Counted from the first letter of the stretch, positions 18,365 to 27,876 are shown. The stretch is 64,000 nucleotides of DNA from OLB7 sp966250335 (GCA_966250335.1 CBINGZ010000016.1:1-64000); one strand, 5' to 3'. A program made the numbers and translations. The notes: generated by a model not told the origin, from the sequence alone.

Positions 18365-18487
18365 GACTACTCGATGATTCGGTGTTGATGAGATATAGAG
18401 TGCCGCTTTAGATGACGCCCGGAGATCTTTGGAGCTCCGTTCGACGGCATCCGCAAAATTATCGAAAACAGGCCACGCGGGATGTGA

Positions 18488-19996
18488 CTAAGGTTTACGG
18501 TCACGCACCCCCCGCATCACCCCGTCGAGCGCCTCGACGGAGGCGGCAAGGCTGGCGGAAGAGGCGCCGAAGGCGTCGATCCGGAGCGCGGCGGGGAGGT
18601 CCCGAAGCAGATAGGGGTTGCCGAAGTTCAGGACCACGGGACGCCGGTCGCGGAGCCTCTCGATGATCTCCATCTGTCCCGGTCCGAGCGCCACGGTTCC
18701 GGCCGACCCTCTCGGCCGCACGAAGAGCGCCAGCACGACGGTGGCCGCCGACCCCGCCGCGTCGAGAATCCCGGGGATATCGGCATCGCCGATCTCGTTC
18801 GTGAGGAACGCGACCTGCGCGTCCTCCGGATACCACGCCGCCAGATGCTCGAACCACTCTTCAGGACGACCGCTCTCCGGCTCGTCGGTCATGGCGAGGA
18901 TCAGGAGGGGGGAATCGAAGGGAGACTCCCCCTCCACCTTCAGCGATCTCCGGGCCGCCTCCAGAGCAAAGGTCGACCTGACCAGGGGAGCCCGACCGGG
19001 CCCGACCTCCCGGGAGGTCGTCCAGCGGGCAAGCTCGTCGATACGTCGGGCGCTCTCCTCGATCCGGGAGGTCGTGATCCCTCCCTCGGCGGCAGCGGCG
19101 ACCAGGGCCGAGAGCGCCTTCACCGGATCGGGCATCGTTTCGAGCACGTCGCACCCCGCCATGTATGCCAGCACCGCCGCCTCTCCGGGGTCGTAGAGCT
19201 TTGTGATCGCCCCCATATCCATGGCGTCGGTGACGATCACGCCGTCGAAGCCGAGCTCGCGGCGGATCAGCTCCTCGGTCAGGATCGGCGAGAGCGTGGC
19301 GGGGGCTCCGCTCGGATCGAGCGCCGGAACCGCCACGTGCGAGACCATGATCGACTTCACCCCCGCCCGGATCGCCGCCGCAAACGGGGCCAGCTCCACC
19401 TCCATCAGTCGATCCCTGTCGAACCGAAGCAAGGGGAGATCGAGATGGGAATCGACGGCGGTGTCGCCGTGCCCCGGGAAATGCTTCACGCAGGCCGCGA
19501 CCCCTCTCGCCTGGGTTCCGCCGACGTAGGCGACGACATGTCCCGTGACCGTCTCGACCCGATCTCCGAAGGCCCGGATGTTGATGATCGGGTTCTCCGG
19601 GTTGGTGTTGATATCGGCCACCGGCGCGAAATTCCACCCGATCCCCAGCTCCCTCACCTCATCGGCGATGCACTCGGCGACGGCGTAGGTGACCGAGACG
19701 TCTCCGGTGGCGCCGAGCGCCATCATGCTGGGGAAATCGGTCCCTCCGGGAAAGCGCATCGTCACCCCGTGCTCGCAGTCGGCGGCGAAGAGAAGGGTTC
19801 CGGAGGAGAGATCGGCAAGCTCGGCGGTGACCTGCCGGACCGTCCCGATCTCGCCGTCGAAGAGAACGAAGCCCCCCACCGAGCGGGTCGCGACCAGATC
19901 GCGGATCTCCTCGGCGTACTCCGGATCGATGATGAACTGATTGCAGTTGAGGCGCGGGAAGATCGACCGGGCGAGAAGATCACGCAAATCAGGCAT
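18488..19996 (-). CDS. Glycoside hydrolase family 3, probable beta-N-acetylhexosaminidase (NagZ-like)
   Basis: This 502-residue protein carries the NagZ signature K171-HFPGHGDTAVDSH184, whose Asp-182/His-184 dyad is the acid/base typical of GH3 N-acetylglucosaminidases. The likely nucleophile is D257 in GVIVTDAMDM. Further conserved parts are FAPVADINTNPENP (about 123-136) and a C-terminal GH3-type alpha/beta domain (about 330-500). There is no signal peptide, so a cytoplasmic role in recycling peptidoglycan GlcNAc-anhydroMurNAc fragments is likely. The CEHG motif near residue 74 is also family-typical. It is transcribed in the same direction as the P5C dehydrogenase gene, 123 bases upstream of it, with no functional link evident. 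Confidence 0.92.
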   Translation of the reverse strand: MPDLRDLLARSIFPRLNCNQFIIDPEYAEEIRDLVATRSVGGFVLFDGEIGTVRQVTAELADLSSGTLLFAADCEHGVTMRFPGGTDFPSMMALGATGDVSVTYAVAECIADEVRELGIGWNFAPVADINTNPENPIINIRAFGDRVETVTGHVVAYVGGTQARGVAACVKHFPGHGDTAVDSHLDLPLLRFDRDRLMEVELAPFAAAIRAGVKSIMVSHVAVPALDPSGAPATLSPILTEELIRRELGFDGVIVTDAMDMGAITKLYDPGEAAVLAYMAGCDVLETMPDPVKALSALVAAAAEGGITTSRIEESARRIDELARWTTSREVGPGRAPLVRSTFALEAARRSLKVEGESPFDSPLLILAMTDEPESGRPEEWFEHLAAWYPEDAQVAFLTNEIGDADIPGILDAAGSAATVVLALFVRPRGSAGTVALGPGQMEIIERLRDRRPVVLNFGNPYLLRDLPAALRIDAFGASSASLAASVEALDGVMRGVRDRKP

Positions 19997-20126
19997 ATTT
20001 CGTTGAAGTAGAAGTTGAACTGAGAGATGTATGACGCTTGCAGTTCCGGGAGATCGGCGATAAGGAGCGGAGACCCCGGTTCATCGTCCCTCCTATTCGG
20101 GCATGGTTGAAGGGGATGAAATTCCC

Positions 20127-20134
20127 TACATTGC
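20127..20134 (+). promoter_or_regulatory. -7-like element (TACATTGC)
   Basis: TACATTGC resembles the TAnnTTTG box and lies 74 bases before the ATG at 20209. Similar TACATTG strings occur at 20836 (before glgA) and 22418 (before the lipoprotein gene). Confidence 0.3.
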
Positions 20135-20208
20135 GTCTCCTTCCTCGGCACGGCGGGTTCGATCGCCGTCGCCGGTTCTTCCACATCAACCCGACGCCGA
20201 ATCCATCC

Positions 20209-20499
20209 ATGATCCCCGAACAGCTTGAACGATTCTCCCCGAAACTTCTCAAGGGACTGCTCGAGGAGCGCGACCCGAAATGGGGTCTCCTCACCTCCGA
20301 TTTCAACGAACATCTCGTCGGCACCGCCTGGACGGAACTGATCGACCTGGGGTTCATCGACAAGATCGAGAACCCGATCTACCATCCGGTCCACGACAGG
20401 GACGGAGGTCTGGTCAACGGCGAGGAGCGCTATCTGTACGACAGATCGGAGCAGGGGGAGGACCTGCTGGAGTGGCTCGAATCGGACCCCCGGTGGTAA
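20209..20499 (+). CDS. Small hypothetical protein, coupled to next gene
   Basis: A 96-residue, acidic, soluble protein without signal peptide that I do not recognise. The N-terminus MIPEQLERFSPKLLKGLLEE is helical; the middle (TDF/WTELIDLGFIDKIENPIYHPVHDRDG) looks like an ordinary folded domain. An upstream open frame exists, but the composition changes to Arg/Pro-rich filler before this ATG. Its TAA stop overlaps the ATG of the next gene in TAATG, which strongly suggests that both are real and translated together. Confidence 0.6.
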   Translation: MIPEQLERFSPKLLKGLLEERDPKWGLLTSDFNEHLVGTAWTELIDLGFIDKIENPIYHPVHDRDGGLVNGEERYLYDRSEQGEDLLEWLESDPRW

Positions 20500-20744
20500 T
20501 GGCCCGCAGACGCAGAGAGAACGATCCCGCCGTCTGGCCGCTGAAGCGGCATCCCTACGGCTACATCAAGGAAGGACGGAAGACGAACCCGGAATCGACC
20601 GGGTTCGCCACCGTCCATTACGGCAGCGATGCCCGATCCCTTACCCCCCTCCTCTTCACCCCCGCCAACCGTGCCCAGGCGATCCGTCAGGGAGACGACT
20701 GGGTGGACGGCCTGCTCTCTCGGCGGGGCGCCGCGGCAGGATAG
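20499..20744 (+). CDS. Small basic hypothetical protein, coupled to previous gene
   Basis: An 81-residue basic protein starting at the ATG of a TAATG stop/start overlap. It starts MARRRRENDPAVWPLKRHPYG and has a central VHYGSDARSLTPLLFTP that looks folded. No domain is recognised and there is no signal peptide. The one-base overlap with the preceding acidic protein suggests that the pair is co-expressed and perhaps forms a complex of opposite charge. This is inference only. Confidence 0.5.
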   Translation: MARRRRENDPAVWPLKRHPYGYIKEGRKTNPESTGFATVHYGSDARSLTPLLFTPANRAQAIRQGDDWVDGLLSRRGAAAG

Positions 20745-20862
20745 TCTGTCTGCTATTTGTCTGGAATTTCTCCCGTTTCCGGGCCGATCCGGGATGGCGG
20801 CGGCGGGTCGCTCTGTAATCAATCGACGCCGTTCCTACATTGGCCTCTCCGCCGAATTTCTG

Positions 20863-20870
20863 TATATTTG
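20863..20870 (+). promoter_or_regulatory. Promoter of glgA (TATATTTG with upstream TTG)
   Basis: TATATTTG is an exact TAnnTTTG match. A TTG (20840-20842) lies 20 bases upstream, the spacing expected for the Bacteroidota -33 element. The ATG follows 39 bases downstream. This is the most complete promoter in the window. Confidence 0.55.
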
Positions 20871-20909
20871 CCTTCTTCGCGAAGCACAATCCCATACTTC
20901 CCAATCTTT

Positions 20910-22385
20910 ATGCCAAAAAGCCTGAGCATTCTCTTCGTTTCGAGCGAGGTGGTTCCGTTCGCCAAGACGGGAGGGCTGGCGGATGTGAGCGCTGCGCTCC
21001 CTCTGGCGCTGACCGAGCTCGGACACGATGTACGGCTGATCATCCCGAAGTACGGCAGCATATCGGAGCGCAGGAATCGCATCCATGAGATCAAGCGGTT
21101 GAAGGATATTCCGATCGTGGTCAACGGCGAGGAGACGATGGCGACGGTGAAGAGCTCGCAGGTCGTCAACAGCCGCGCCAAGGTTCAGGTCTATCTGGTC
21201 ACCAACGACAAGTATCTGGAGCCGCTCAAGGGAATTTATCAGGATTCGAAGACCGGCAAGGATTATCCGAACAACGACGAGCGCTTCATCTTCTTCCAGA
21301 AGGCGGTGCTCGAGACATGCTACAGGCTCGGCTGGAAGCCGGATGTGATCCACTGCAACGACTGGCAGACCGCCCTGATTCCGGCCTTCATGAAGGAGCT
21401 CTACTCCAAGGACAACCTCTTCTCCCATACGCGGACCGTCCTGACGATCCACAACATGGCGTACCAGGGGATCTTCCCCCCCTCCACGTTCGAGAAGACG
21501 GGACTGCCGGAGCATGTGATGTCGGCGGCAGGCATCGAGCATGCCGGGAAGGTGAACTTCCTGAAGGGAGGGATCGTCTACGCCGATGCCATCGCCACCG
21601 TCTCCCCGCGTTACGCCAAGGAGATCATGACGAGCGATCAGGGATGCGGACTGGAGTCGGTCGTCAAGAAGCACAAGGAGAAGCTCGTCGGCATCGTCAA
21701 CGGCGTCGACACCGAGGTCTGGAACCCGGCCACCGACAAGCTGATCTCCGAGACCTACTCGGTGGAAGCCCTTGAAGGGAAGTTCGAGAACAAGACCGAT
21801 CTGGCCCGCAAGTTCGGCATGAGCGCCGATCTCGACGTGCCGATCATCGGCATGATCGGGCGGATGGTGGAGCAGAAGGGCTACGACCTCATCATCGACT
21901 CGATCGACGAGCTGGCCGCGCTTCCGGCGCAGTTCGTCTTCCTTGGGGAAGGGGATAAGAAGATCGAGGCGGCGCTGACCAAGGCCGCCAAGAAGTACAA
22001 GAACGTCGGCGTGCAGACGACCTACGACGAGGAAACCGCACATCTGATCCAGGCGGGGTGCGACATGCTCCTGATGCCCTCCCGGTTCGAGCCGTGCGGC
22101 CTCAACCAGCTCTATGCGCTCGCCTACGGCACCATCCCGATCGTCTCCAAGACGGGGGGCCTGATCGACACGATCGAGGATTACAACCCGAAGAAGAAGA
22201 TCGGCAACGGCTTCGTCATCCCCCAGCTTGCCACCGAGGCGCTGATCGCGACGATCAAGCATGCCACGGAACTCTTCGGCAAGGAGGAGGATTGGGAGGA
22301 GCTGCAGCGCGCCGTCATGGCGGAAGACCATTCGTGGAAGGCGTCGGCAGAGGAATACGTCGACAAGCTCTATAGAAAGAGCTGA
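20910..22385 (+). CDS. glgA: Glycogen (starch) synthase
   Basis: GlgA extends alpha-1,4-glucan chains from ADP- or UDP-glucose during glycogen synthesis. The 491-residue GT5 protein begins with the glucosyl-donor motif K19-TGGLADV in SSEVVPFAKTGGLADV. It has HCNDWQTALIP (about residues 150-160) and ends with the retaining-GT motif PSRFEPCGLNQ plus SKTGGL. Length fits the family. The start is the ATG of MPKSLSILFVSSEV; an in-frame extension upstream covers the promoter and shows no similarity. It is followed by a DUF4270-like lipoprotein gene, an arrangement common in Bacteroidota. A small hairpin with a T6 run lies between them. Confidence 0.95.
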   Translation: MPKSLSILFVSSEVVPFAKTGGLADVSAALPLALTELGHDVRLIIPKYGSISERRNRIHEIKRLKDIPIVVNGEETMATVKSSQVVNSRAKVQVYLVTNDKYLEPLKGIYQDSKTGKDYPNNDERFIFFQKAVLETCYRLGWKPDVIHCNDWQTALIPAFMKELYSKDNLFSHTRTVLTIHNMAYQGIFPPSTFEKTGLPEHVMSAAGIEHAGKVNFLKGGIVYADAIATVSPRYAKEIMTSDQGCGLESVVKKHKEKLVGIVNGVDTEVWNPATDKLISETYSVEALEGKFENKTDLARKFGMSADLDVPIIGMIGRMVEQKGYDLIIDSIDELAALPAQFVFLGEGDKKIEAALTKAAKKYKNVGVQTTYDEETAHLIQAGCDMLLMPSRFEPCGLNQLYALAYGTIPIVSKTGGLIDTIEDYNPKKKIGNGFVIPQLATEALIATIKHATELFGKEEDWEELQRAVMAEDHSWKASAEEYVDKLYRKS

Positions 22386-22482
22386 GATTCATCCTTGTCC
22401 ACCCGGACCGGGGGATCTACATTGACGACCTGTTATGAGCCGCGTGATCCGGCGTCCTGGGTTACGGATGCGCCCGAGCGGC

Positions 22483-22507
22483 GCGAAACCCGGGCATTCG
22501 CTTTTTT
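22483..22507 (+). terminator. Weak intrinsic terminator after glgA
   Basis: GCGAA (22483-22487) pairs with TTCGC (22497-22501), directly followed by six T residues. An alternative GCCCG/CGGGC pairing overlaps it. It ends 9 bases before the next ATG. Confidence 0.4.
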
Positions 22508-22516
22508 CGTGAGAAC

Positions 22517-23824
22517 ATGATCCGATACGAACCCTCCTTTCGCCGTCCCCTGACGGCAGCGGTAGCGCTCCTCCTCTCTCTGGTCGCGGGGGCCTGCAAC
22601 GACAACCCGACCGAGATCGGAAGCGAGTACCTTCCGGAGAACGTCACGTTCAAGACCGTGACGCTGGCCCCCGGGGATTTCACGATCGAAAGCGGCATCG
22701 CCGCCGTCGCCAACAGCTCCAGCGACGGATCGCTCCCGATCGTCGTCGGACGGGCCGACGCCGGAACGCCGGACGAGACGGTGGCCCATACGCTCCTTGC
22801 GCTTACATCGGCCTCCACCGCCTTCCAGAGCCTGAGCACCCGCCCGCTCCAGTCGGCGACCTTCAGGATCAGGGCGTTCGGATACCAGTACGGCGACACC
22901 AGCAGCAACATCAAGCTGGAGCTGGTGGCGCTGAACAGGACATTCTCCAACAAGGAGCAGTGGAGCGAGGCGCTGGCCGCCGAGATCGCCTCGGCCGAGG
23001 TGCTGGGACGGGTCGATACCCCCTACCCGGACAGCACGTTCGTCACCTTCAATCTCGATCCGGAGCCCACCTCACGTTTCCTCTCCTCCTACTTCGAGTT
23101 CGATCCGAACAACAGCGTGCTGACGAAGAAGTCGCTGGCGATCCGCTCGACCTCGGAGGGACGGCAGATCGTATCGTTCGTCGGCTACACGTCGGACAGC
23201 AGGTTCGACACGCTGCAGCCGACCCTGACCGCCAGGCTGAGCGACACGACGGTGACGATCCGGAGCGGCGTCAGCAACTGGATCGCGAAGTACGACGCGC
23301 CGATCGGATCGGGAAAGATCACGCTCGGAGGGGGCCTCCCGATCAGGACCCTGCTGAAGTTCAGCATCGATTCGCTCCCCCCCACCGCCACCGTCCACAA
23401 GGCGCAGCTCCTCCTTCATGCCGACCCCTCCGGGACCCGTTTCGGATCGATCGGCCCCACAACCTACATGGTCGGCTATCTCGGCACCGCCGGGACCCTT
23501 GTCGATTCCTCGAAACTGGCGAACGCGTCGCTGGTGGTCTCCGCCTCGCGCGCGGCGCTGGATGAGAACAGCTTCACCGACAGGTTCGAGTTCGTGGCGC
23601 TCGCCCCCGTGATCACCCGCTGGCAGCGATATCAGCGCGGCCTGCGGGGAGGGTCGGATATCGAGAACTGGGGTCTGGTGCTGGCCCTGAACAGAGGCTC
23701 GTTCCAGACGAATCTGGAGTCGGGAACCGTCGATCGTATCACGTTCCACGACCACACGGCCGCCGACCCCGCGCTTCGCCCGTCGCTGGTGATCACCTAT
23801 TCGATGCAGACAGATGCGAAATAA
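22517..23824 (+). CDS. DUF4270-like lipoprotein
   Basis: This 435-residue predicted lipoprotein has signal sequence and lipobox AGAC near residues 24-27 (LLLSLVAGACNDNPTEIGSEYLP). The beginning after the cysteine, with a short acidic stretch and IGSEYLP, resembles Bacteroidota DUF4270 proteins. These are often encoded next to glycogen synthase and have no established function. The rest is beta-rich, and segments such as TVHKAQLLLHADPSGTR resemble DNRLRE-type beta-sandwich domains. Its end overlaps the start of the following beta-barrel gene by 11 bases, so the two are probably translated together and may form an outer-membrane pair. The DUF4270 assignment is by motif and context only. Confidence 0.7.
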   Translation: MIRYEPSFRRPLTAAVALLLSLVAGACNDNPTEIGSEYLPENVTFKTVTLAPGDFTIESGIAAVANSSSDGSLPIVVGRADAGTPDETVAHTLLALTSASTAFQSLSTRPLQSATFRIRAFGYQYGDTSSNIKLELVALNRTFSNKEQWSEALAAEIASAEVLGRVDTPYPDSTFVTFNLDPEPTSRFLSSYFEFDPNNSVLTKKSLAIRSTSEGRQIVSFVGYTSDSRFDTLQPTLTARLSDTTVTIRSGVSNWIAKYDAPIGSGKITLGGGLPIRTLLKFSIDSLPPTATVHKAQLLLHADPSGTRFGSIGPTTYMVGYLGTAGTLVDSSKLANASLVVSASRAALDENSFTDRFEFVALAPVITRWQRYQRGLRGGSDIENWGLVLALNRGSFQTNLESGTVDRITFHDHTAADPALRPSLVITYSMQTDAK

Positions 23825-25079
23825 CATGATGCGAACCGCGACGATCATCGGGCCGGCGGCGCTGGCTCTGGCCCTTCTTCCGGCGACGGTCGGCGCGCAG
23901 ACGAGCGGCGGCAGCAGCTATTCGGTCCTGAACCTCGGCGACCTGCAGACGAGCACGTCGGTGGCGGGACAGGGACGCGGAGGGGTGGAGACGGCGGTTC
24001 CGCTCGGGCTCGTCTTCAATTCGGTCAACCCGGCCGGATGGAGCTCCATGCGGAGCGTCACCCTGCAGGCGTCGATGAACTTCGACCAGTACAAGGTGAG
24101 CGACGCGCAGCGATCCCTCTACCAGAACAACACGAGCATCCAGGGCTTCTCGGTCGCCTTCCCCTTCTCGGAAGAGTACGGGATCACGGCCGGCCTCGGG
24201 TTCCGTCCCTACACCACGGTCAACTACCGGACGCAGCTCTCGCAGCGGGTGCAGACCGGCACCGACTCCGCCACGGCGCTGACCACCTTCCACGGCGACG
24301 GCGGACTCTCGGAGGCGCTCCTCGGCACCTCCTTCAAGCCCGCCTCATGGCTCTCCCTCGGCGCGGCGCTGGAGTGGTACTTCGGGTCGATCCAGCGGCG
24401 GACGATCGTGACCTTCCCCGAGAGCTCCCTCAACCCGGCCACCTATTTCCGGAACGAACATTTCCAGGGGCTGGGAGGACGCTTCGGGCTCCAGATCGAG
24501 CCGACCCCGAACCTCTACCTGGGCGCGGTGTTCCAGACGGCGACCGAGCTCGACCGGACGCATTATCTGATCAACAACTATGTCGACGCCGGCCGCGACG
24601 TGGTCGACACCACGGAACGGGGAGTCACCGCCGTCACGATCCCGCCGAAGCTCTCGTTCGGCGCGTCGTACAGGGCGGGACGTTCCCTGGTGGCGGTCGA
24701 CGCCGCCATGCAGGCGTGGGAGAAGGATGAGTTCTCCACCGCCCGTTCGGCCGCCCGCTACGGGATCGGCTACGAATACCTGGCGAGCGAGTCGATGAAC
24801 GCCGCCGGCTGGGAGCGCTGGACCTTCCGACTGGGAGGCTTCTTCGAGAACACGTACTATTCTCTCCCCGGAGGGGATATCGACCAGATGGGGGTGACCC
24901 TCGGCTTCGGCGTCCCCCTCACCTCGTTCAACAGACTGAACGCCAACACGGCGATCGACGTCGCGTTCCAGCTCGGCACGCGGGGCACCACGGAGAACGG
25001 GCTGACGAAGGAGATGTTCGGAAAACTGTCGCTGGAGATCGCCATCAGCGAGCTCTGGTTCAGCAAGCTCAGAAAGTAA
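23814..25079 (+). CDS. Outer-membrane beta-barrel protein (OmpP1/FadL-like)
   Basis: This 421-residue exported protein has signal peptide MRTATIIGPAALALALLPATVGAQ and a NPAGWSS motif near residue 71, as seen in FadL/OmpP1-type barrels (NPA turn). The remainder alternates in a beta-strand pattern with many aromatic girdle residues and ends in ISELWFSKLRK. A transport or structural role in the outer membrane is likely; the substrate is unknown. It overlaps the lipoprotein gene by 11 bases. If translation starts at the internal ATG-ATG (23820 or 23823) the overlap shrinks. ispF follows after 27 bases and may be in the same transcript. Confidence 0.8.
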   Translation: MRNNMMRTATIIGPAALALALLPATVGAQTSGGSSYSVLNLGDLQTSTSVAGQGRGGVETAVPLGLVFNSVNPAGWSSMRSVTLQASMNFDQYKVSDAQRSLYQNNTSIQGFSVAFPFSEEYGITAGLGFRPYTTVNYRTQLSQRVQTGTDSATALTTFHGDGGLSEALLGTSFKPASWLSLGAALEWYFGSIQRRTIVTFPESSLNPATYFRNEHFQGLGGRFGLQIEPTPNLYLGAVFQTATELDRTHYLINNYVDAGRDVVDTTERGVTAVTIPPKLSFGASYRAGRSLVAVDAAMQAWEKDEFSTARSAARYGIGYEYLASESMNAAGWERWTFRLGGFFENTYYSLPGGDIDQMGVTLGFGVPLTSFNRLNANTAIDVAFQLGTRGTTENGLTKEMFGKLSLEIAISELWFSKLRK

Positions 25080-25106
25080 GGAACCGATCCGCATCCCGAC
25101 CCTGCT

Positions 25107-25583
25107 ATGTTCATAGGCATCGGCTACGATATCCACAGGCTTGAAGAGGGACGCCCGATGCGTCTCGGCGGGATCGACATTCCGGAGGCGACGTCGGGAC
25201 CGGTGGCCCACTCCGACGGCGATGTGATACTCCATGCCCTCTGCGACGCCCTGCTCGGGGCCGCGGCGCTGGGGGATATCGGCCGACATTTCCCCGACAC
25301 CGACCCGGAGTTCGCGGGGATCGCGTCGATCCTCCTGCTGGAACGGGTGGTGGGGCTGCTGGCAAGCCGTTCGCTGAAGCCGCATAACGTCGATATCATG
25401 CTCCTGCTGGAACGCCCGAAGATCGCCCGCCATCGCACGGCGATGCAGACGAGAATCGCCGACGCGCTGGGGCTCCCCACCGAACGGGTCTCCATCAAGG
25501 CGACCACGCACGAAGGGCTCGGCCCGATCGGCGCCGGCGAAGGGGTCGCCGCCCACGCCGCCGTGACCGTGACGGAGATCTGA
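25107..25583 (+). CDS. ispF: 2-C-methyl-D-erythritol 2,4-cyclodiphosphate synthase
   Basis: IspF makes the cyclic diphosphate of the MEP isoprenoid pathway. At 158 residues the length is standard. Zinc ligands D8 and H10 lie in GIGYDIHRL and H43 in ILHALCDALLG, with H35-S36 in the HSDGD loop. The later signature TTHEGLGPIGAGEGVAAHA is complete. It lies between an outer-membrane protein gene and a histidine kinase gene, with short gaps (27 and 40 bases), so co-transcription is possible though not functionally obvious. Confidence 0.97.
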   Translation: MFIGIGYDIHRLEEGRPMRLGGIDIPEATSGPVAHSDGDVILHALCDALLGAAALGDIGRHFPDTDPEFAGIASILLLERVVGLLASRSLKPHNVDIMLLLERPKIARHRTAMQTRIADALGLPTERVSIKATTHEGLGPIGAGEGVAAHAAVTVTEI

Positions 25584-25623
25584 TCCCCCCCTTTTCAGAA
25601 CTACCGACGGACCTTTCCGATCC

Positions 25624-27876
25624 GTGAACGCACTCGACCACATGCGTCCCCTTCTCCCTCCCCTGCTGGTCCTCCTCGGCCTGGTGCTCGGAAGCGGCAG
25701 ATGCCTCGGCATGCCCGAGGGGGAGACGCGCCCGCGCGAGCGACTGATCCCGGTTCCCGGCGGATATCTGGCGATCAGCAGCATCGAAGGGTTCACCGGG
25801 CTCCGCCGCTACAACGACTCCCTCAGCTCCGGCACCCAGACCTACCTCCGTAACGTCCGTCCTCTCGACGTCTCCTTCCGCCCCGGCATGTTCCGGCCCG
25901 ACAGCGCCCTGCTGGTGGGAGGAAGCGGCGCCGACGCAAGCATCTATACCGTCAACGTCAGGGGAACCCCCTCCTTCTCTCTCTTCTGGAGCGGACAGGT
26001 TCCGGCGATCCGTGAGATCGTCGCGCTGACCGGAGGCCCTGGAGGGAACGGCGCCGTGGCGCTTGCGGGGGATTCCATCTTCATGGTCATCCGGGCGGAC
26101 AGAGTCGTCACGACCTCGATGACGGGGGATCTGGCCGGCGCGGTCCTCGCCGACGAGGATTCGCTCAGGTTCATCGTCGCCTCGCGCGAGGAGGCGGGGA
26201 TCCGGCTCCGGCTGGTCGACGGAGTGACGGGACGGACGCTGGAGAGCGGACAGGTTCCCTGGAGTCGCGAGGTCGTCATGAGGATGATCACGACCGAGGG
26301 GGTCGATCAGCTCGCAGTCGTCACGCGAGAGCGTCCCTACCGCGCCTTCCTCTTCGACCCGAACACGCTGCTGGCGGCGGACCCGGTGGAGCTGACCGAC
26401 AGACCGGAGGCGATCGTCCCCTGTCTCGACGGAAACGTCCACGGAGCATGCGTCCTGTTTCGATCGTATCCGATCCCGACCTACCTCCCCCTTCTCTCCG
26501 ACCCGACGACCGCCCCGGTCGAGATCGACTATCCGCTGCGCGAGGTCTTCGCGTCGGCTGCCGACGACGGCGGACTGATCGCCCTGATCGGCCGGGACAG
26601 CCTCGCTCTCTACGACAGCGCCATGACCCTGCTGACCGTGCTCCCCGCCGGCGACCTGACGAACGCGCGGATGCATCGACTCCCCGACGGACGCCTCCTC
26701 CTCGCCTCCGCGACCGGCTCGCGCATCCTCCCCGTTCCACCGGAGCCGCCGGACTGGTTCTCCCGCCACTGGAGGCTGATCTTCCTTGCGGCCGCGGGAG
26801 TGGTGATCGCCGCGGCGATCGCATCCCTCCTGCGCCATCATCTCTTCATCAGGAACATCTACAACAACCTGGTGCTTGTCCCGAGCTCGCACGGGATCAT
26901 CGTGATGTCGCAGTCGCAGAGGGTACGTCACATCAACGGGTCGGCGCGGAGGCTGCTGGGGATCGCCGCCTATATCCCGCTGGGACGTCATATCAGCGAA
27001 TACCTGACCGCCGACGAATGGCGTCCCGCGCTCGAATCTCTGCGGGGACTTTTCGCGTACGGCGATTCGTTCATACAGAAGATCGACCTGGAGCGGGATG
27101 GCGATCATCGATCCTACTCCTTCAGCGGGCGACCGATGTTCGCCGCGTCGGGGGTCCCGGCGGGCTACCTGCTGATGGTGGAGGATGTGACGAAGACGAT
27201 CGAACGGGAACGGCTGGTCAACTGGGCGTCGGTGGCGCATCATATCGCACATGAAATGAAGACGCCGCTGGGGACGGTGACGGTCACCGCGGAAATGCTC
27301 TACGACAGACTCGCGGCCGAGGGGGCGGAGAGCACCCTCCTCCGTTCCACGAGCCGGATCGTGCGGCAGTCGGAACGGCTGCGGGATATCGTGGAGGATC
27401 TTCTGACGATCGCCCGGACGGAGTCGCTCAAGAAGGTTCGCGCCGACATGGGGATCGTCCTCTCCTCGGTTGCGCACGACTGCGCCGAGTATATCCCGAG
27501 CTCGATCGAGCTGCGGCTTGACGTATCGGGAAGCGATCTTCACTGCATGGCCGACGTGAGCCAGCTGACCGTGGCGATCCGGAACCTGATCGACAACGCA
27601 TGGCAGGCGATCGGCTCGCGCGACGGCGGCTGTATCTTCCTGCGAGCCGTCGGCGCCGACGCGCATGTGGTGATCACCATCCGCGACACCGGCATCGGGA
27701 TGAGCAGGGAGACGCTCACGAAACTCTTCCAGCCCTTCTACACCGAACGCGAGGGGGGATCGGGAATCGGAACGGTGATCATCAAGCGGGTGATCGAGGC
27801 GCACGGCGGGACGATCGCCGTCGACAGCGAGGTCGGGATCGGCACGACCTTCACGCTGCACATGCCGAGGCTCTGA
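25624..27876 (+). CDS. Membrane sensor histidine kinase with large periplasmic domain
   Basis: This 750-residue kinase has a signal/anchor at the N-terminus and a periplasmic sensor of about 350 residues that is beta-rich and repetitive, possibly a propeller. A membrane helix follows at about 383-405 (WRLIFLAAAGVVIAAAIASLL), then a PAS-like domain (about 415-525), the HisKA dimerisation helix with phospho-acceptor H543 in AHEMKTPLG, and the HATPase domain (N box NLIDNAWQAIG, G boxes DTGIGMS and GGSGIGTVI). The start is a GTG; an ATG six codons later (MRPLLPP) is an alternative. No response regulator gene is next to it, so this is an orphan kinase. The sensed signal is unknown. Confidence 0.9.
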   Translation: MNALDHMRPLLPPLLVLLGLVLGSGRCLGMPEGETRPRERLIPVPGGYLAISSIEGFTGLRRYNDSLSSGTQTYLRNVRPLDVSFRPGMFRPDSALLVGGSGADASIYTVNVRGTPSFSLFWSGQVPAIREIVALTGGPGGNGAVALAGDSIFMVIRADRVVTTSMTGDLAGAVLADEDSLRFIVASREEAGIRLRLVDGVTGRTLESGQVPWSREVVMRMITTEGVDQLAVVTRERPYRAFLFDPNTLLAADPVELTDRPEAIVPCLDGNVHGACVLFRSYPIPTYLPLLSDPTTAPVEIDYPLREVFASAADDGGLIALIGRDSLALYDSAMTLLTVLPAGDLTNARMHRLPDGRLLLASATGSRILPVPPEPPDWFSRHWRLIFLAAAGVVIAAAIASLLRHHLFIRNIYNNLVLVPSSHGIIVMSQSQRVRHINGSARRLLGIAAYIPLGRHISEYLTADEWRPALESLRGLFAYGDSFIQKIDLERDGDHRSYSFSGRPMFAASGVPAGYLLMVEDVTKTIERERLVNWASVAHHIAHEMKTPLGTVTVTAEMLYDRLAAEGAESTLLRSTSRIVRQSERLRDIVEDLLTIARTESLKKVRADMGIVLSSVAHDCAEYIPSSIELRLDVSGSDLHCMADVSQLTVAIRNLIDNAWQAIGSRDGGCIFLRAVGADAHVVITIRDTGIGMSRETLTKLFQPFYTEREGGSGIGTVIIKRVIEAHGGTIAVDSEVGIGTTFTLHMPRL

